Part shown: positions 27,260 through 34,820 of the stretch, in pieces
Position numbering within the stretch: the first letter of the stretch is position 1
Layout: every line of letters starts with the position of its first letter
Position numbers and translations under genes: made by a program
Notes under the pieces: model-generated
Told to the model about the DNA's origin: nothing
What the model saw: the letters and a program-made list of their open reading frames with translations, nothing else
Database searches by the model: none
DNA from: Streptomyces sp. AM 4-1-1
GTDB taxonomy: Bacteria > Actinomycetota > Actinomycetes > Streptomycetales > Streptomycetaceae
Assembly (NCBI RefSeq): GCF_029167625.1
Contig: NZ_CP119145.1
Span: 1,302,001 to 1,366,000 of the forward strand
DNA: 64,000 nucleotides
Direction: 5' to 3'

Positions 27260-28486
27260 GTGCGACACCGTTCCTCGCTCATACTGACCGCAGTGCTCAC
27301 CACCGGAGCACTCACACTCACCGCCTGCGGGTCGCGCGACGACGGGAAGAAGAGCAGCAGCGGCGATACCCAGACCGTGGTCATCGGCCTCGACGCGCCA
27401 CTGACCGGCGACCTCTCCGCCCTCGGCCTCGGCATCAAGAACTCCGCCGACCTCGCCGTCAAAACAGCGAACAAAGAAAAAACCGTCCCCGGCATCACCT
27501 TCGAACTCAAGGCACTCGACGACCAGGCCCAGCCCTCCGTCGGCCAGCAGAACGCCACCAAGTTCATCGACGGCAAGAACGTCCTCGGCGTCGTCGGCCC
27601 CCTCAACTCCGGCGTCTCCCAGTCGATGCAGAAACCACTCAGCGACGCCGGACTCACCCAGGTCTCCCCCGCCAACACGGGCACCGAACTGACCCAGGGC
27701 GAAAACTGGAAGACCGGCGACAAGAAGCGCCCGTACAAGACCTACTTCCGCACCGCGACCACCGACGCCATCCAAGGCGCCTTCGCCGCGAAGTACCTCT
27801 TCAACGACGCGAAGATCACCCAGGCCTACCTCATCGACGACCAGAAGCCCTACGGCGCCGGATTGGCCGCCTCCTTCAAGCAGACCTTCACCGCCCTCGG
27901 CGGAAAGATCGCCGGAAGCGACCACATCAACCCCGACGACCGCGACTTCAACTCCGTCGTCGCCAAGGTCAAGAAGTCCGGCGCCAAAGCCGTCTACTAC
28001 GGCGGCGAATACCCCGCCGGCGCCCCCCTCAGCCAACAGCTCAAGGACAGCGTCGCCATCCCCCTCATGGGCGGCGACGGCATGTACAGCGCCGACTTCA
28101 TCAAACTCAACAAAAAAGCCGAAGGCGACATCGCCACCTCCATCGGCAAACCCGTCGAAGAACTCGACTCCGCCAAGAAGTTCATCGCCGACTACAAGAC
28201 AGCCGGCTACAAGGACGCCTACGAGGCCTACGGCGGCGGCACCTACGACGCCACCTGGTCGATCATCGAAGCCGTCAAGATCGCCGTCACCGACAACGAC
28301 GGAAAACTCCCCGACAACGCCCGCGCCAAGGTCCTCGACGCCATGGCCAAGGTCAACTTCGACGGCGTCACCGGCCCCGTCTCCTTCGACGAATACGGCG
28401 ACACCACCAACACCATGCTGACCGCCTACCAGGTCACCGCAGGCGCATGGAAGTCCAAGCTCAGCGAGGCCTACAAAAAGGACTGA
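27260..28486 (+). CDS. livK: Branched-chain amino acid ABC transporter, substrate-binding lipoprotein
   Basis: A 408-residue periplasmic-binding-protein type I. The signal peptide ends in lipobox LTLTAC, so the protein is anchored by a lipidated Cys. The mature fold matches LivK/LivJ: TQTVVIGLDAPLTGDLSALG, LDDQAQPSVGQQNATKFI, VLGVVGPLNSGVSQSMQ, and VYYGGEYPAGAPL. It would deliver Leu/Ile/Val or related amino acids to LivHM. The start is GTG with AAAGGA seven bases upstream. It is the first gene of a five-gene set with LivH, LivM, LivG and LivF. Confidence 0.93.
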   Translation: MRHRSSLILTAVLTTGALTLTACGSRDDGKKSSSGDTQTVVIGLDAPLTGDLSALGLGIKNSADLAVKTANKEKTVPGITFELKALDDQAQPSVGQQNATKFIDGKNVLGVVGPLNSGVSQSMQKPLSDAGLTQVSPANTGTELTQGENWKTGDKKRPYKTYFRTATTDAIQGAFAAKYLFNDAKITQAYLIDDQKPYGAGLAASFKQTFTALGGKIAGSDHINPDDRDFNSVVAKVKKSGAKAVYYGGEYPAGAPLSQQLKDSVAIPLMGGDGMYSADFIKLNKKAEGDIATSIGKPVEELDSAKKFIADYKTAGYKDAYEAYGGGTYDATWSIIEAVKIAVTDNDGKLPDNARAKVLDAMAKVNFDGVTGPVSFDEYGDTTNTMLTAYQVTAGAWKSKLSEAYKKD

Positions 28487-28585
28487 CCAGGCCCTCCCGG
28501 CCACGCACCGACACCAGACCGCGCGGGAGCGCCACGAGCACTCCCGCGCGGTGCCACATCCGAACCACTCCACGGAGGCCCTGCG

Positions 28586-29515
28586 GTGAACGAACTGCCG
28601 CAACAGCTGGCCAATGGACTCATCCTCGGCGCGATGTACGGTCTCATCGCGATCGGCTACACGATGGTCTACGGAATCATCCAGCTCATCAACTTCGCCC
28701 ACGGCGAAATCTTCATGATCGGGGGCTTCGGAGCCCTCACCGTCCACCTCTGGATGCCCGCCGGCTCCCCCCTCCTCGCAACCATCCCCCTCATGATCAT
28801 CGGCGGCGTCATCTGCTCCGTCGCCATCAGCGCCGCAGCCGAACGCTTCGCCTACCGCCCCCTGCGCACCGCACCACGCCTCGCCCCACTCATCACCGCC
28901 ATCGGCCTCTCCCTCGCCCTCCAGCAAGCCATCTGGATGTGGTACCCCGACGCCACCAAGGACCGACCCTTCCCCCAGTTCAAGGGCGAAGCGTTCGACA
29001 TCTTCGGCGCCCACGTCCAACGCGGCGACCTCTTCGTCCTCATCGCCGCCCCGATCTGCATGTTCGCCCTCGGCCTCTTCGTCTCGAAAACCCGCGCCGG
29101 CCGCGGCATGCAAGCCACCTCACAAGACCCCGACACCGCCAAACTCATGGGCATCAACACCGACCGCATCATCGTCATGGCCTTCGCCATCGGCGCCGCG
29201 TTCGCCGCCGTCGCCGCCGTCGCCTACGGACTCAAGAACGGCCAGATCGGCTTCCGCATGGGCTTCATCATGGGCCTCAAAGCCTTCACCGCGGCCGTAC
29301 TCGGCGGAATCGGCAACATCTACGGAGCCATGCTCGGCGGAATCGTCCTCGGCGTCGCCGAATCACTCGCCACCGGCTACATGAGCGACGTCCCCGGCAT
29401 GGAACTCTTCGGCGGCGGAGCCTGGAAGGACGTATGGGCCTTCGTCCTCCTCATCATCGTCCTGCTGCTACGGCCCCAAGGCCTGCTCGGCGAACGCGTC
29501 GCGGATCGGGCGTGA
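28586..29515 (+). CDS. livH: Branched-chain amino acid ABC transporter permease LivH
   Basis: A 309-residue integral membrane protein with about eight hydrophobic helices. Family blocks are QLANGLILGAMYGLIAIGYTMVYGIIQLINFAHGEIFM at the N terminus (only part diagnostic, e.g. NFAHGEIFM) and TAAVLGGIGNIYGAMLGG near the C terminus, the EAA-like coupling region to the ATPases. The GTG start has GGAGG seven bases upstream. It lies 99 bases after livK and ends just before livM. Confidence 0.95.
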   Translation: MNELPQQLANGLILGAMYGLIAIGYTMVYGIIQLINFAHGEIFMIGGFGALTVHLWMPAGSPLLATIPLMIIGGVICSVAISAAAERFAYRPLRTAPRLAPLITAIGLSLALQQAIWMWYPDATKDRPFPQFKGEAFDIFGAHVQRGDLFVLIAAPICMFALGLFVSKTRAGRGMQATSQDPDTAKLMGINTDRIIVMAFAIGAAFAAVAAVAYGLKNGQIGFRMGFIMGLKAFTAAVLGGIGNIYGAMLGGIVLGVAESLATGYMSDVPGMELFGGGAWKDVWAFVLLIIVLLLRPQGLLGERVADRA

Positions 29516-29520
29516 CACCC

Positions 29521-31323
29521 ATGAACACACACACCACCACGCCCCACCCCACCCCCCTCATCAACCTCCCCACCACCATCACCCGCCCCGCCACCATCAC
29601 CGGCGCCACCATCGCCTTCGCCGGCACCTTCCTCCCCTGGACCTGGACCGACGAATTCCCCGGCGACCTCACCGTCACCGGCTACCCCGGCGGCCTCCAG
29701 GTCCTCACCCTCGTCGGCGCCGCACTCACCCTGCTCTTCACACTCTCCGGCTACCACCCCCGAGGCCTGCGCTGGCTCACCCCCGGCGGCACCAACAGCC
29801 CCGTCCGACTCCTCGCCCTCGGCACCCTCGGCACCACCGGCTACGCCCTCGGCGCGATCGCCGCCAAACTCGGCGGCGTCGTCAACCTCGAACCAGGCGC
29901 CTGGATCAGCGGCATCGGCGCACTCCTCGCCACCCTCGCCGCATTCGGACTCCCCGACGACCAGCCACCACCCGACAACGACCAACAACCGAACACCTGG
30001 CACCGCTTCCGGCACAGCCTCCGGGCCCCCTCACCCACCCGCGCCCGAACACTCCCCTCCTGGGCGGAAATCCTCCTCGTCGTCGCCGCCTTCGCCGTAT
30101 CGCTGTACGTCCTCACCTACGGCATCGACATCGACATCGACAACCCCCAGCTCTTCATCGGCTTCATCATCATCCTCGGCTTCTCGGTCACCGCACTCGG
30201 CCGAGCCGGACTCATCTCCCGCATCACCGCACTCACCGCCAAATACCGCAACATCACCCTCGTCGCAGCACTCGTCGCCGCCCTCTGCTTCCCCTTCACC
30301 CAGCACAACGAAGAATTCGTACTCATCGGCGCCAACATCCTCATCTTCGGCACCGTCGCCCTCGGCCTCAACGTCGTCGTCGGCCTCGCCGGACTGCTCG
30401 ACCTCGGATACGTCGCCTTCCTCGGCGTCGGCGCCTACGCGGCCGCCCTCGTCTCCGGCTCCCCCATGTCCCCCATCGGCGTCCAATTCCCCTTCTGGGC
30501 CGCCGTCCTCACCGGAGCCGCCACCTCACTCGTCTTCGGCGTCCTCATCGGCGCCCCGACCCTCCGACTACGCGGCGACTACCTCGCCATCGTCACCCTC
30601 GGCTTCGGTGAAATCTTCCGGCTCACCGTCAACGCCCTCAACGGCAACAGCGGCCCCGACCTCACCAACGGCTCCCAAGGCATCCCCAGCATCCCCGACC
30701 TCAACCTCCTCGGCTTCGACTTCGGCACCAGCCACGACATCAGCGGCTTCACCCTCGGCAGATCCGCCAACTACTACCTGCTGATGCTCATCGTCACCGC
30801 CCTCGTCGTCCTCGTCTTCCGCCGCTCCGGAGAATCCCGCATCGGCCGCGCCTGGGTCGCCATCCGCGAAGACGAAACCGCCGCCACCGCCATGGGCATC
30901 AACGCCTTCCGCCTCAAACTCCTCGCCTTCGCCCTCGGCGCCACCCTCGCCGGCCTCGCCGGAACCGTACAAGCACACGTCAACTACACCGTCACCCCCG
31001 AGCAATACGCCTTCGCCGGCTCCGCACCCCCCAACTCCGCGTTCCTCCTCGCCGCCGTCATCCTCGGCGGCATGGGAACCCTCAGCGGACCACTCATCGG
31101 CGCCGCACTCCTCTACCTCATCCCGGCCAAACTCCAATTCATGCACGACTACCAGCTCTTCCTCTTCGGCATCGCACTCATCCTCCTGATGCGCTTCCGC
31201 CCCGAAGGACTCGTAGCCGACCGCAGGAAACAACTCGAATTCCACGAGACCGGCCAACTCGACGTACCACCCGACCAACCACTCACCGGCCAGGCCACCG
31301 ACGCCACCAAGACGGGGGCGTGA
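29521..31323 (+). CDS. livM: Branched-chain amino acid ABC transporter permease LivM with long N-terminal membrane extension
   Basis: A 600-residue permease. The C-terminal 360 residues are a standard LivM: LGLNVVVGLAGLLDLGYVAFLGVGAYAAAL, LRLRGDYLAIVTLGFGEIFRL, and ILGGMGTLSGPLIGA. The first about 180 residues are extra: four hydrophobic helices (e.g. TITGATIAFAGTFLPWTW and LQVLTLVGAALTLLFTLSG) and a hydrophilic loop (LPDDQPPPDNDQQPN). LivM proteins are usually 320-420 residues, so this is a long variant. The ATG is six bases after the livH stop, and its own stop overlaps the livG start. Confidence 0.93.
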   Translation: MNTHTTTPHPTPLINLPTTITRPATITGATIAFAGTFLPWTWTDEFPGDLTVTGYPGGLQVLTLVGAALTLLFTLSGYHPRGLRWLTPGGTNSPVRLLALGTLGTTGYALGAIAAKLGGVVNLEPGAWISGIGALLATLAAFGLPDDQPPPDNDQQPNTWHRFRHSLRAPSPTRARTLPSWAEILLVVAAFAVSLYVLTYGIDIDIDNPQLFIGFIIILGFSVTALGRAGLISRITALTAKYRNITLVAALVAALCFPFTQHNEEFVLIGANILIFGTVALGLNVVVGLAGLLDLGYVAFLGVGAYAAALVSGSPMSPIGVQFPFWAAVLTGAATSLVFGVLIGAPTLRLRGDYLAIVTLGFGEIFRLTVNALNGNSGPDLTNGSQGIPSIPDLNLLGFDFGTSHDISGFTLGRSANYYLLMLIVTALVVLVFRRSGESRIGRAWVAIREDETAATAMGINAFRLKLLAFALGATLAGLAGTVQAHVNYTVTPEQYAFAGSAPPNSAFLLAAVILGGMGTLSGPLIGAALLYLIPAKLQFMHDYQLFLFGIALILLMRFRPEGLVADRRKQLEFHETGQLDVPPDQPLTGQATDATKTGA

Positions 31324-32267
31324 CCACCATGACCAAGAACACCACCACCGCCCCCGCCGAACCCGGCACCACCGTCCTCGACGCCAGCGGCGTCACCATG
31401 CGCTTCGGCGGACTCACCGCCGTACGCTCCGTCGACCTCACCGTCGGCGCCGGCGAAATCGTCGGCCTCATCGGCCCCAACGGCGCCGGAAAAACCACCT
31501 TCTTCAACTGTCTCACCGGGCTCTACGTCCCCACCGAAGGCAAAGTCAGCTACCGCGGCACCGTCCTGCCACCCAAACCCCACCTCGTCACCCAGGCAGG
31601 CATCGCCCGCACCTTCCAGAACATCCGCCTCTTCGCCAACATGACCGTCCTGGAAAACGTCCTCGTCGGACGCCACACCAGAACCAAAGAAGGACTCTGG
31701 TCCGCACTCCTGCGCCTGCCCGGCTACCAGAGAGCCGAAAAAGCCGGCCGCGAACGCGCCATGGAACTCCTGGAGTTCATCGGCCTCCAGCACAAGGCCG
31801 ACCACCTCGCGCGAAACCTCCCCTACGGCGAACAACGCAAACTGGAGATCGCCCGCGCACTCGCCAGCGACCCCGGACTCCTCCTCCTCGACGAGCCCAC
31901 CGCCGGCATGAACCCCCAGGAAACCCGCACCACCGAAGAACTCGTCTTCGCCATCCGCGACCAGGGCATCGCCATCCTCGTCATCGAGCACGACATGCGC
32001 TTCATCTTCAACCTCTGCGACCGGGTCGCCGTCCTCGTCCAGGGCGAAAAACTCGTCGAAGGCACCTCCGACGTCGTCCAGGGCGACGAACGCGTCGTCG
32101 CCGCCTACCTCGGCACCCCCTTCGAAGGCGCCCCCGGCGCCGAGGAAGTCGCCGAAGTACAAGCGGCGGAAGCCCAAGCCGCCGAAGCCGCAGCGCCCGA
32201 CACCACCACCGACAACCCCGCCACCGGCACCGGCACCGGCACCGGCACGAAGGAGGACACCCCATGA
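31320..32267 (+). CDS. livG: Branched-chain amino acid ABC transporter ATPase LivG
   Basis: A 315-residue ABC ATPase. Visible are Walker A GPNGAGKTT (about residue 55), the LivG loop QAGIARTFQNIRLFANMTVLENVLVG, signature LPYGEQRKLEIARAL (a degenerate LSGGQ, normal for LivG), and Walker B LLLLDEPTAGMNP. The C terminus has a low-complexity tail (AAEAQAAEAAAPD then a GTGTGTGT run). The start is taken at GTG 31320, which overlaps the livM stop as GTGA; ATG 31329 is the alternative. It pairs with LivF. Confidence 0.95.
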   Translation: MTTMTKNTTTAPAEPGTTVLDASGVTMRFGGLTAVRSVDLTVGAGEIVGLIGPNGAGKTTFFNCLTGLYVPTEGKVSYRGTVLPPKPHLVTQAGIARTFQNIRLFANMTVLENVLVGRHTRTKEGLWSALLRLPGYQRAEKAGRERAMELLEFIGLQHKADHLARNLPYGEQRKLEIARALASDPGLLLLDEPTAGMNPQETRTTEELVFAIRDQGIAILVIEHDMRFIFNLCDRVAVLVQGEKLVEGTSDVVQGDERVVAAYLGTPFEGAPGAEEVAEVQAAEAQAAEAAAPDTTTDNPATGTGTGTGTKEDTP

Positions 32268-32980
32268 CCGCGCTCCTGGAGGTCGAAGACCTCCGCGTCG
32301 CCTACGGCAAGATCGAAGCCGTGAAGGGCATCTCCTTCACCGTCCAGGCCGGCGAGATCGTGACCCTCATCGGCACCAACGGCGCCGGAAAGACCACCAC
32401 CCTGCGCACCCTCTCCGGGCTGCTCAAACCACTCGCCGGACGCATCACCTTCGACGGCAGACCGCTGACCGGCGTCCCCGCACACAAGATCGTCGCACTG
32501 GGCCTCGCCCACTCCCCCGAGGGACGGCACATCTTCCCCCGGCTGACGATCTCCGACAACCTCCGGCTGGGCGCCTATCTGCGCGGCGACAAGGCAGGCA
32601 TCGAGAAGGACATCCAACGCGCCTACGACCTCTTCCCCATCCTCGGGGAACGACGCAAACAGGCGGCGGGCACCCTCTCGGGCGGCGAACAACAGATGCT
32701 CGCCATGGGACGCGCCCTGATGTCCCAGCCCAAACTGCTCATGCTCGACGAGCCCTCCATGGGACTCTCACCGATCATGATGCAGAAGATCATGGAGACC
32801 ATCGTCGAACTGAAGGCCCAGGGCACGACGATCCTGCTGGTCGAGCAGAACGCCCAGGCCGCACTGTCACTCGCCGACCAGGGCCACGTCATGGAGGTCG
32901 GCCGGGTCGTCCTGTCCGGCACCGGCCGGGACCTGCTGCACGACGAGTCGGTCCGCAAGGCGTACCTCGGCGAGGACTGA
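32264..32980 (+). CDS. livF: Branched-chain amino acid ABC transporter ATPase LivF
   Basis: A 238-residue ABC ATPase: Walker A GTNGAGKTTTLRTLSGLL, LivF-type block SPEGRHIFPRLTISDNLRLGAYL, signature LSGGEQQMLAMGRAL, Walker B LLMLDEPSMGLSP, and H-loop region LLVEQNAQAALSLAD. Its ATG overlaps the livG stop as ATGA. It is the last gene of livKHMGF and is followed 20 bases later by a large hairpin. Confidence 0.96.
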   Translation: MTALLEVEDLRVAYGKIEAVKGISFTVQAGEIVTLIGTNGAGKTTTLRTLSGLLKPLAGRITFDGRPLTGVPAHKIVALGLAHSPEGRHIFPRLTISDNLRLGAYLRGDKAGIEKDIQRAYDLFPILGERRKQAAGTLSGGEQQMLAMGRALMSQPKLLMLDEPSMGLSPIMMQKIMETIVELKAQGTTILLVEQNAQAALSLADQGHVMEVGRVVLSGTGRDLLHDESVRKAYLGED

Positions 32981-33000
32981 CCGTCCGGTCCGAACATACG

Positions 33001-33048
33001 GAAGTGGCCCGCGCCCCGGAACTCACCATCCGGGGCACGGGCCACTTC
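33001..33048. terminator. Bidirectional hairpin between livF and the response-regulator gene
   Basis: GAAGTGGCCCG (33001-33011) pairs with CGGGCCACTTC (33038-33048), and an inner CCCCGG/CCGGGG (33014-33019 with 33030-33035) extends the stem. It separates convergent genes and probably ends the liv operon. Confidence 0.8.
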
Positions 33049-33090
33049 CCGTACGGAATCCGGCGTACGAACCGGTCCCGCGCGGGGCCG

Positions 33091-33756
33091 CTACTGGGCG
33101 CCCTCGGCGTCCTTCGCCGCCTTCTTCTCCTCGGCGTCCTCGATCAACGCCTCGGCGAGCTGCTGCATGGACAGCCGACGGTCCATCGACGTCTTCTGAA
33201 TCCACCGGAACGCGGCGGGCTCCGACAGCCCGTAGTCGGTCTGCAGAATGCTCTTCGCCCGGTCCACCAGCTTCCGCGTCTCCAGCCGCTGGGCGAGGTC
33301 CGCGACCTCCCCCTCCAGCGCCTTCAGCTCCGCGAACCGGGAGACCGCCATCTCGATGGCCGGCACCACGTCGCTCTTGCTGAACGGCTTCACGAGGTAC
33401 GCCATCGCCCCGGCGTCCCTGGCTCGCTCGACGAGGTCGCGCTGCGAGAACGCGGTGAGCATCAGCACGGGCGCGATGGACTCCCCCGCGATGCGCTCGG
33501 CGGCCGAGATCCCGTCGAGAACGGGCATCTTCACATCGAGGATGACGAGGTCCGGGCGGTGCTCCCGGGCCAGCTCGACAGCCTTCTCACCGTCCCCGGC
33601 CTCGCCCACCACGGAGTACCCCTCCTCCTCCAGCATCTCTTTGAGATCGAGGCGGATGAGGGCCTCGTCCTCGGCGATGACGACACGGGTCGTCAGCGGC
33701 GGGACGTGCGACTTGTCGTCGTCGGCGGCGGGCTGGGGCGACTCGGGGGCGGTCAC
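33091..33756 (-). CDS. pdtaR: ANTAR-domain response regulator (PdtaR-like transcription antiterminator)
   Basis: A 221-residue two-domain regulator. The receiver domain has the acidic pocket EDE (VVIAEDEALIRLDLKEML), the phospho-acceptor Asp in VILDVKMPVLDG and the Lys in YLVKPFSK. After a short coiled coil (LKALEGEVADLAQRLETRKLVDRAKSILQ, of which RKLVDRAK is ANTAR) comes the RNA-binding ANTAR domain, with YGLSEPAAFRWIQKTSMDRR. ANTAR proteins bind paired hairpins in nascent RNA and prevent termination. The partner kinase (PdtaS-like) is not in this window. The GTG start has GAGGAG five bases upstream. Confidence 0.93.
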   Translation of the reverse strand: MTAPESPQPAADDDKSHVPPLTTRVVIAEDEALIRLDLKEMLEEEGYSVVGEAGDGEKAVELAREHRPDLVILDVKMPVLDGISAAERIAGESIAPVLMLTAFSQRDLVERARDAGAMAYLVKPFSKSDVVPAIEMAVSRFAELKALEGEVADLAQRLETRKLVDRAKSILQTDYGLSEPAAFRWIQKTSMDRRLSMQQLAEALIEDAEEKKAAKDAEGAQ

Positions 33757-33860
33757 GGGGGCTCCTCGTTGCGGGCCGGGCAAGTAATGCTGCTTGTCCA
33801 GCCTACCCAGCAGCGGCGGCCCACAGTGACCCGGTACACTTCGGGGCAGCCGTTCAACCT

Positions 33861-33944
33861 GCCCGGTTGGTGGAATCGGTTAGACACGCGGCACTCAAAA
33901 TGCCGTGCCCTGTGGGCATGTGGGTTCGAGTCCCACACCGGGCA
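33861..33944 (+). tRNA. tRNA-Leu(CAA)
   Basis: An 84-nt type II tRNA. The acceptor arms GCCCGGT (33861) and ACCGGGC pair, with discriminator A. The anticodon arm CGGCA-CTCAAAA-TGCCG gives anticodon CAA, reading UUG. There is a long variable arm and a T arm GTGGGTTCGAGTCCCAC. CCA is not encoded. It is followed 12 bases later by a canonical terminator. Confidence 0.97.
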
Positions 33945-33956
33945 CTTCTGAATCGA

Positions 33957-33994
33957 AAGCGGATGTTCACTTTCTCGTGAACATCCGCTTTTTC
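33957..33994 (+). terminator. Intrinsic terminator of tRNA-Leu
   Basis: AAGCGGATGTTCAC (33957-33970) pairs perfectly with GTGAACATCCGCTT (33977-33990) around a TTTCTC loop and runs into a T tract. A 14-bp stem plus T-run is a textbook rho-independent terminator and is rare in this GC-rich window. Confidence 0.9.
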
Positions 33995-34025
33995 TACGTG
34001 TCGCCATGCCACACGACTCACAGTG

Positions 34026-34820
34026 ATGACCATGAAACTTCATGGCACTGTCGTGCGACAGAGAGCCCTCACCCTGCTGCGGGGTGGGGCGCGGAACGCC
34101 GATGTCGCGCGGCAGCTGAATGTACCGCTCGGCACTGTCTCGTACTGGCGCCATATGGATCGCGCCAAACGCGGGGAATGCCCCGGCTCGCACGACCCAA
34201 AGTGCCCAATTTGCGACGGTCGGCCTTTGAACGAGTCCTCGTACGTCTATCTACTCGGTCTCTACCTCGGAGACGGGCATATCAGTCAGTACGCAGGCCA
34301 CCGGGTGCCCAACCTGATGATCACGTGTGACGACGGATGGCCCGGCCTCATGGATGCCGCCGAGGACGCGTTGCGCGCAGTCTTCCCGGACAACAAGGTG
34401 TGCCGTGTGCGCAAGGTCGGCTGCCACAACATCAAGGTGTACTCGGCACATCTGGAGTGCCTCTTTCCCCAACACGGACCGGGAAGGAAGCACGAGCGGA
34501 AGATCGCACTCGAAGCCTGGCAGCAAGAACTCGTGGACATACATCCGTGGGAGTTCGTTCGCGGGCTGGTCCACTCCGACGGGTGCCGAAACCTGAACTG
34601 GACGACTCGGACCGTCGGAAGCGAGCAGAAGCGATACGTGTACGCAAGGTACTGGTTCACGAATGTCTCCGACGACATCAGAAAGCTCTACACGGACACG
34701 CTCGACAAGCTCAACGTCGAGTGGAGACATTGTCACCGTGCCGGCAGGGCCTACAACATCTCCGTCGCCCGCAAGGCGTCCGTCGCTCTCATGGACGCCC
34801 ACATCGGGCCGAAATACTAA
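34026..34820 (+). CDS. HTH plus LAGLIDADG-type protein downstream of tRNA-Leu
   Basis: A 264-residue protein in three parts. Residues 10-45 form a resolvase/transposase-like helix-turn-helix (LTLLRGGARNADVARQLNV, then GTVSYWRHMDR). Residues 52-63 have a Cys cluster C52-x7-C60-x2-C63. The rest carries two LAGLIDADG-like motifs, YLLGLYLGDG (75-84) and FVRGLVHSDG (177-186), each keeping its acidic residue (D83, D185). The architecture is that of a homing endonuclease or a WhiA-like domesticated relative. From memory, related proteins occur widely in actinobacteria as HTH proteins of unknown role. It contains codons rare nearby (CTA, AGA, ATA-type) and AT-richer stretches. No ribosome-binding site precedes the start; GTG 34023 or ATG 34032 are alternatives. 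The stop overlaps the pyk stop. Confidence 0.8.
   Translation: MTMKLHGTVVRQRALTLLRGGARNADVARQLNVPLGTVSYWRHMDRAKRGECPGSHDPKCPICDGRPLNESSYVYLLGLYLGDGHISQYAGHRVPNLMITCDDGWPGLMDAAEDALRAVFPDNKVCRVRKVGCHNIKVYSAHLECLFPQHGPGRKHERKIALEAWQQELVDIHPWEFVRGLVHSDGCRNLNWTTRTVGSEQKRYVYARYWFTNVSDDIRKLYTDTLDKLNVEWRHCHRAGRAYNISVARKASVALMDAHIGPKY

Noticed and set aside
33861..34820. tRNA-Leu as the attachment site of an integrated element
   Set aside because: No integrase and no duplicated 3' end of the tRNA are seen. The downstream gene ends exactly against pyk rather than in foreign DNA.
34026..34820. Intein or group I intron remnant
   Set aside because: The LAGLIDADG protein is not embedded in a host gene, and no splice or intron core motifs are present.
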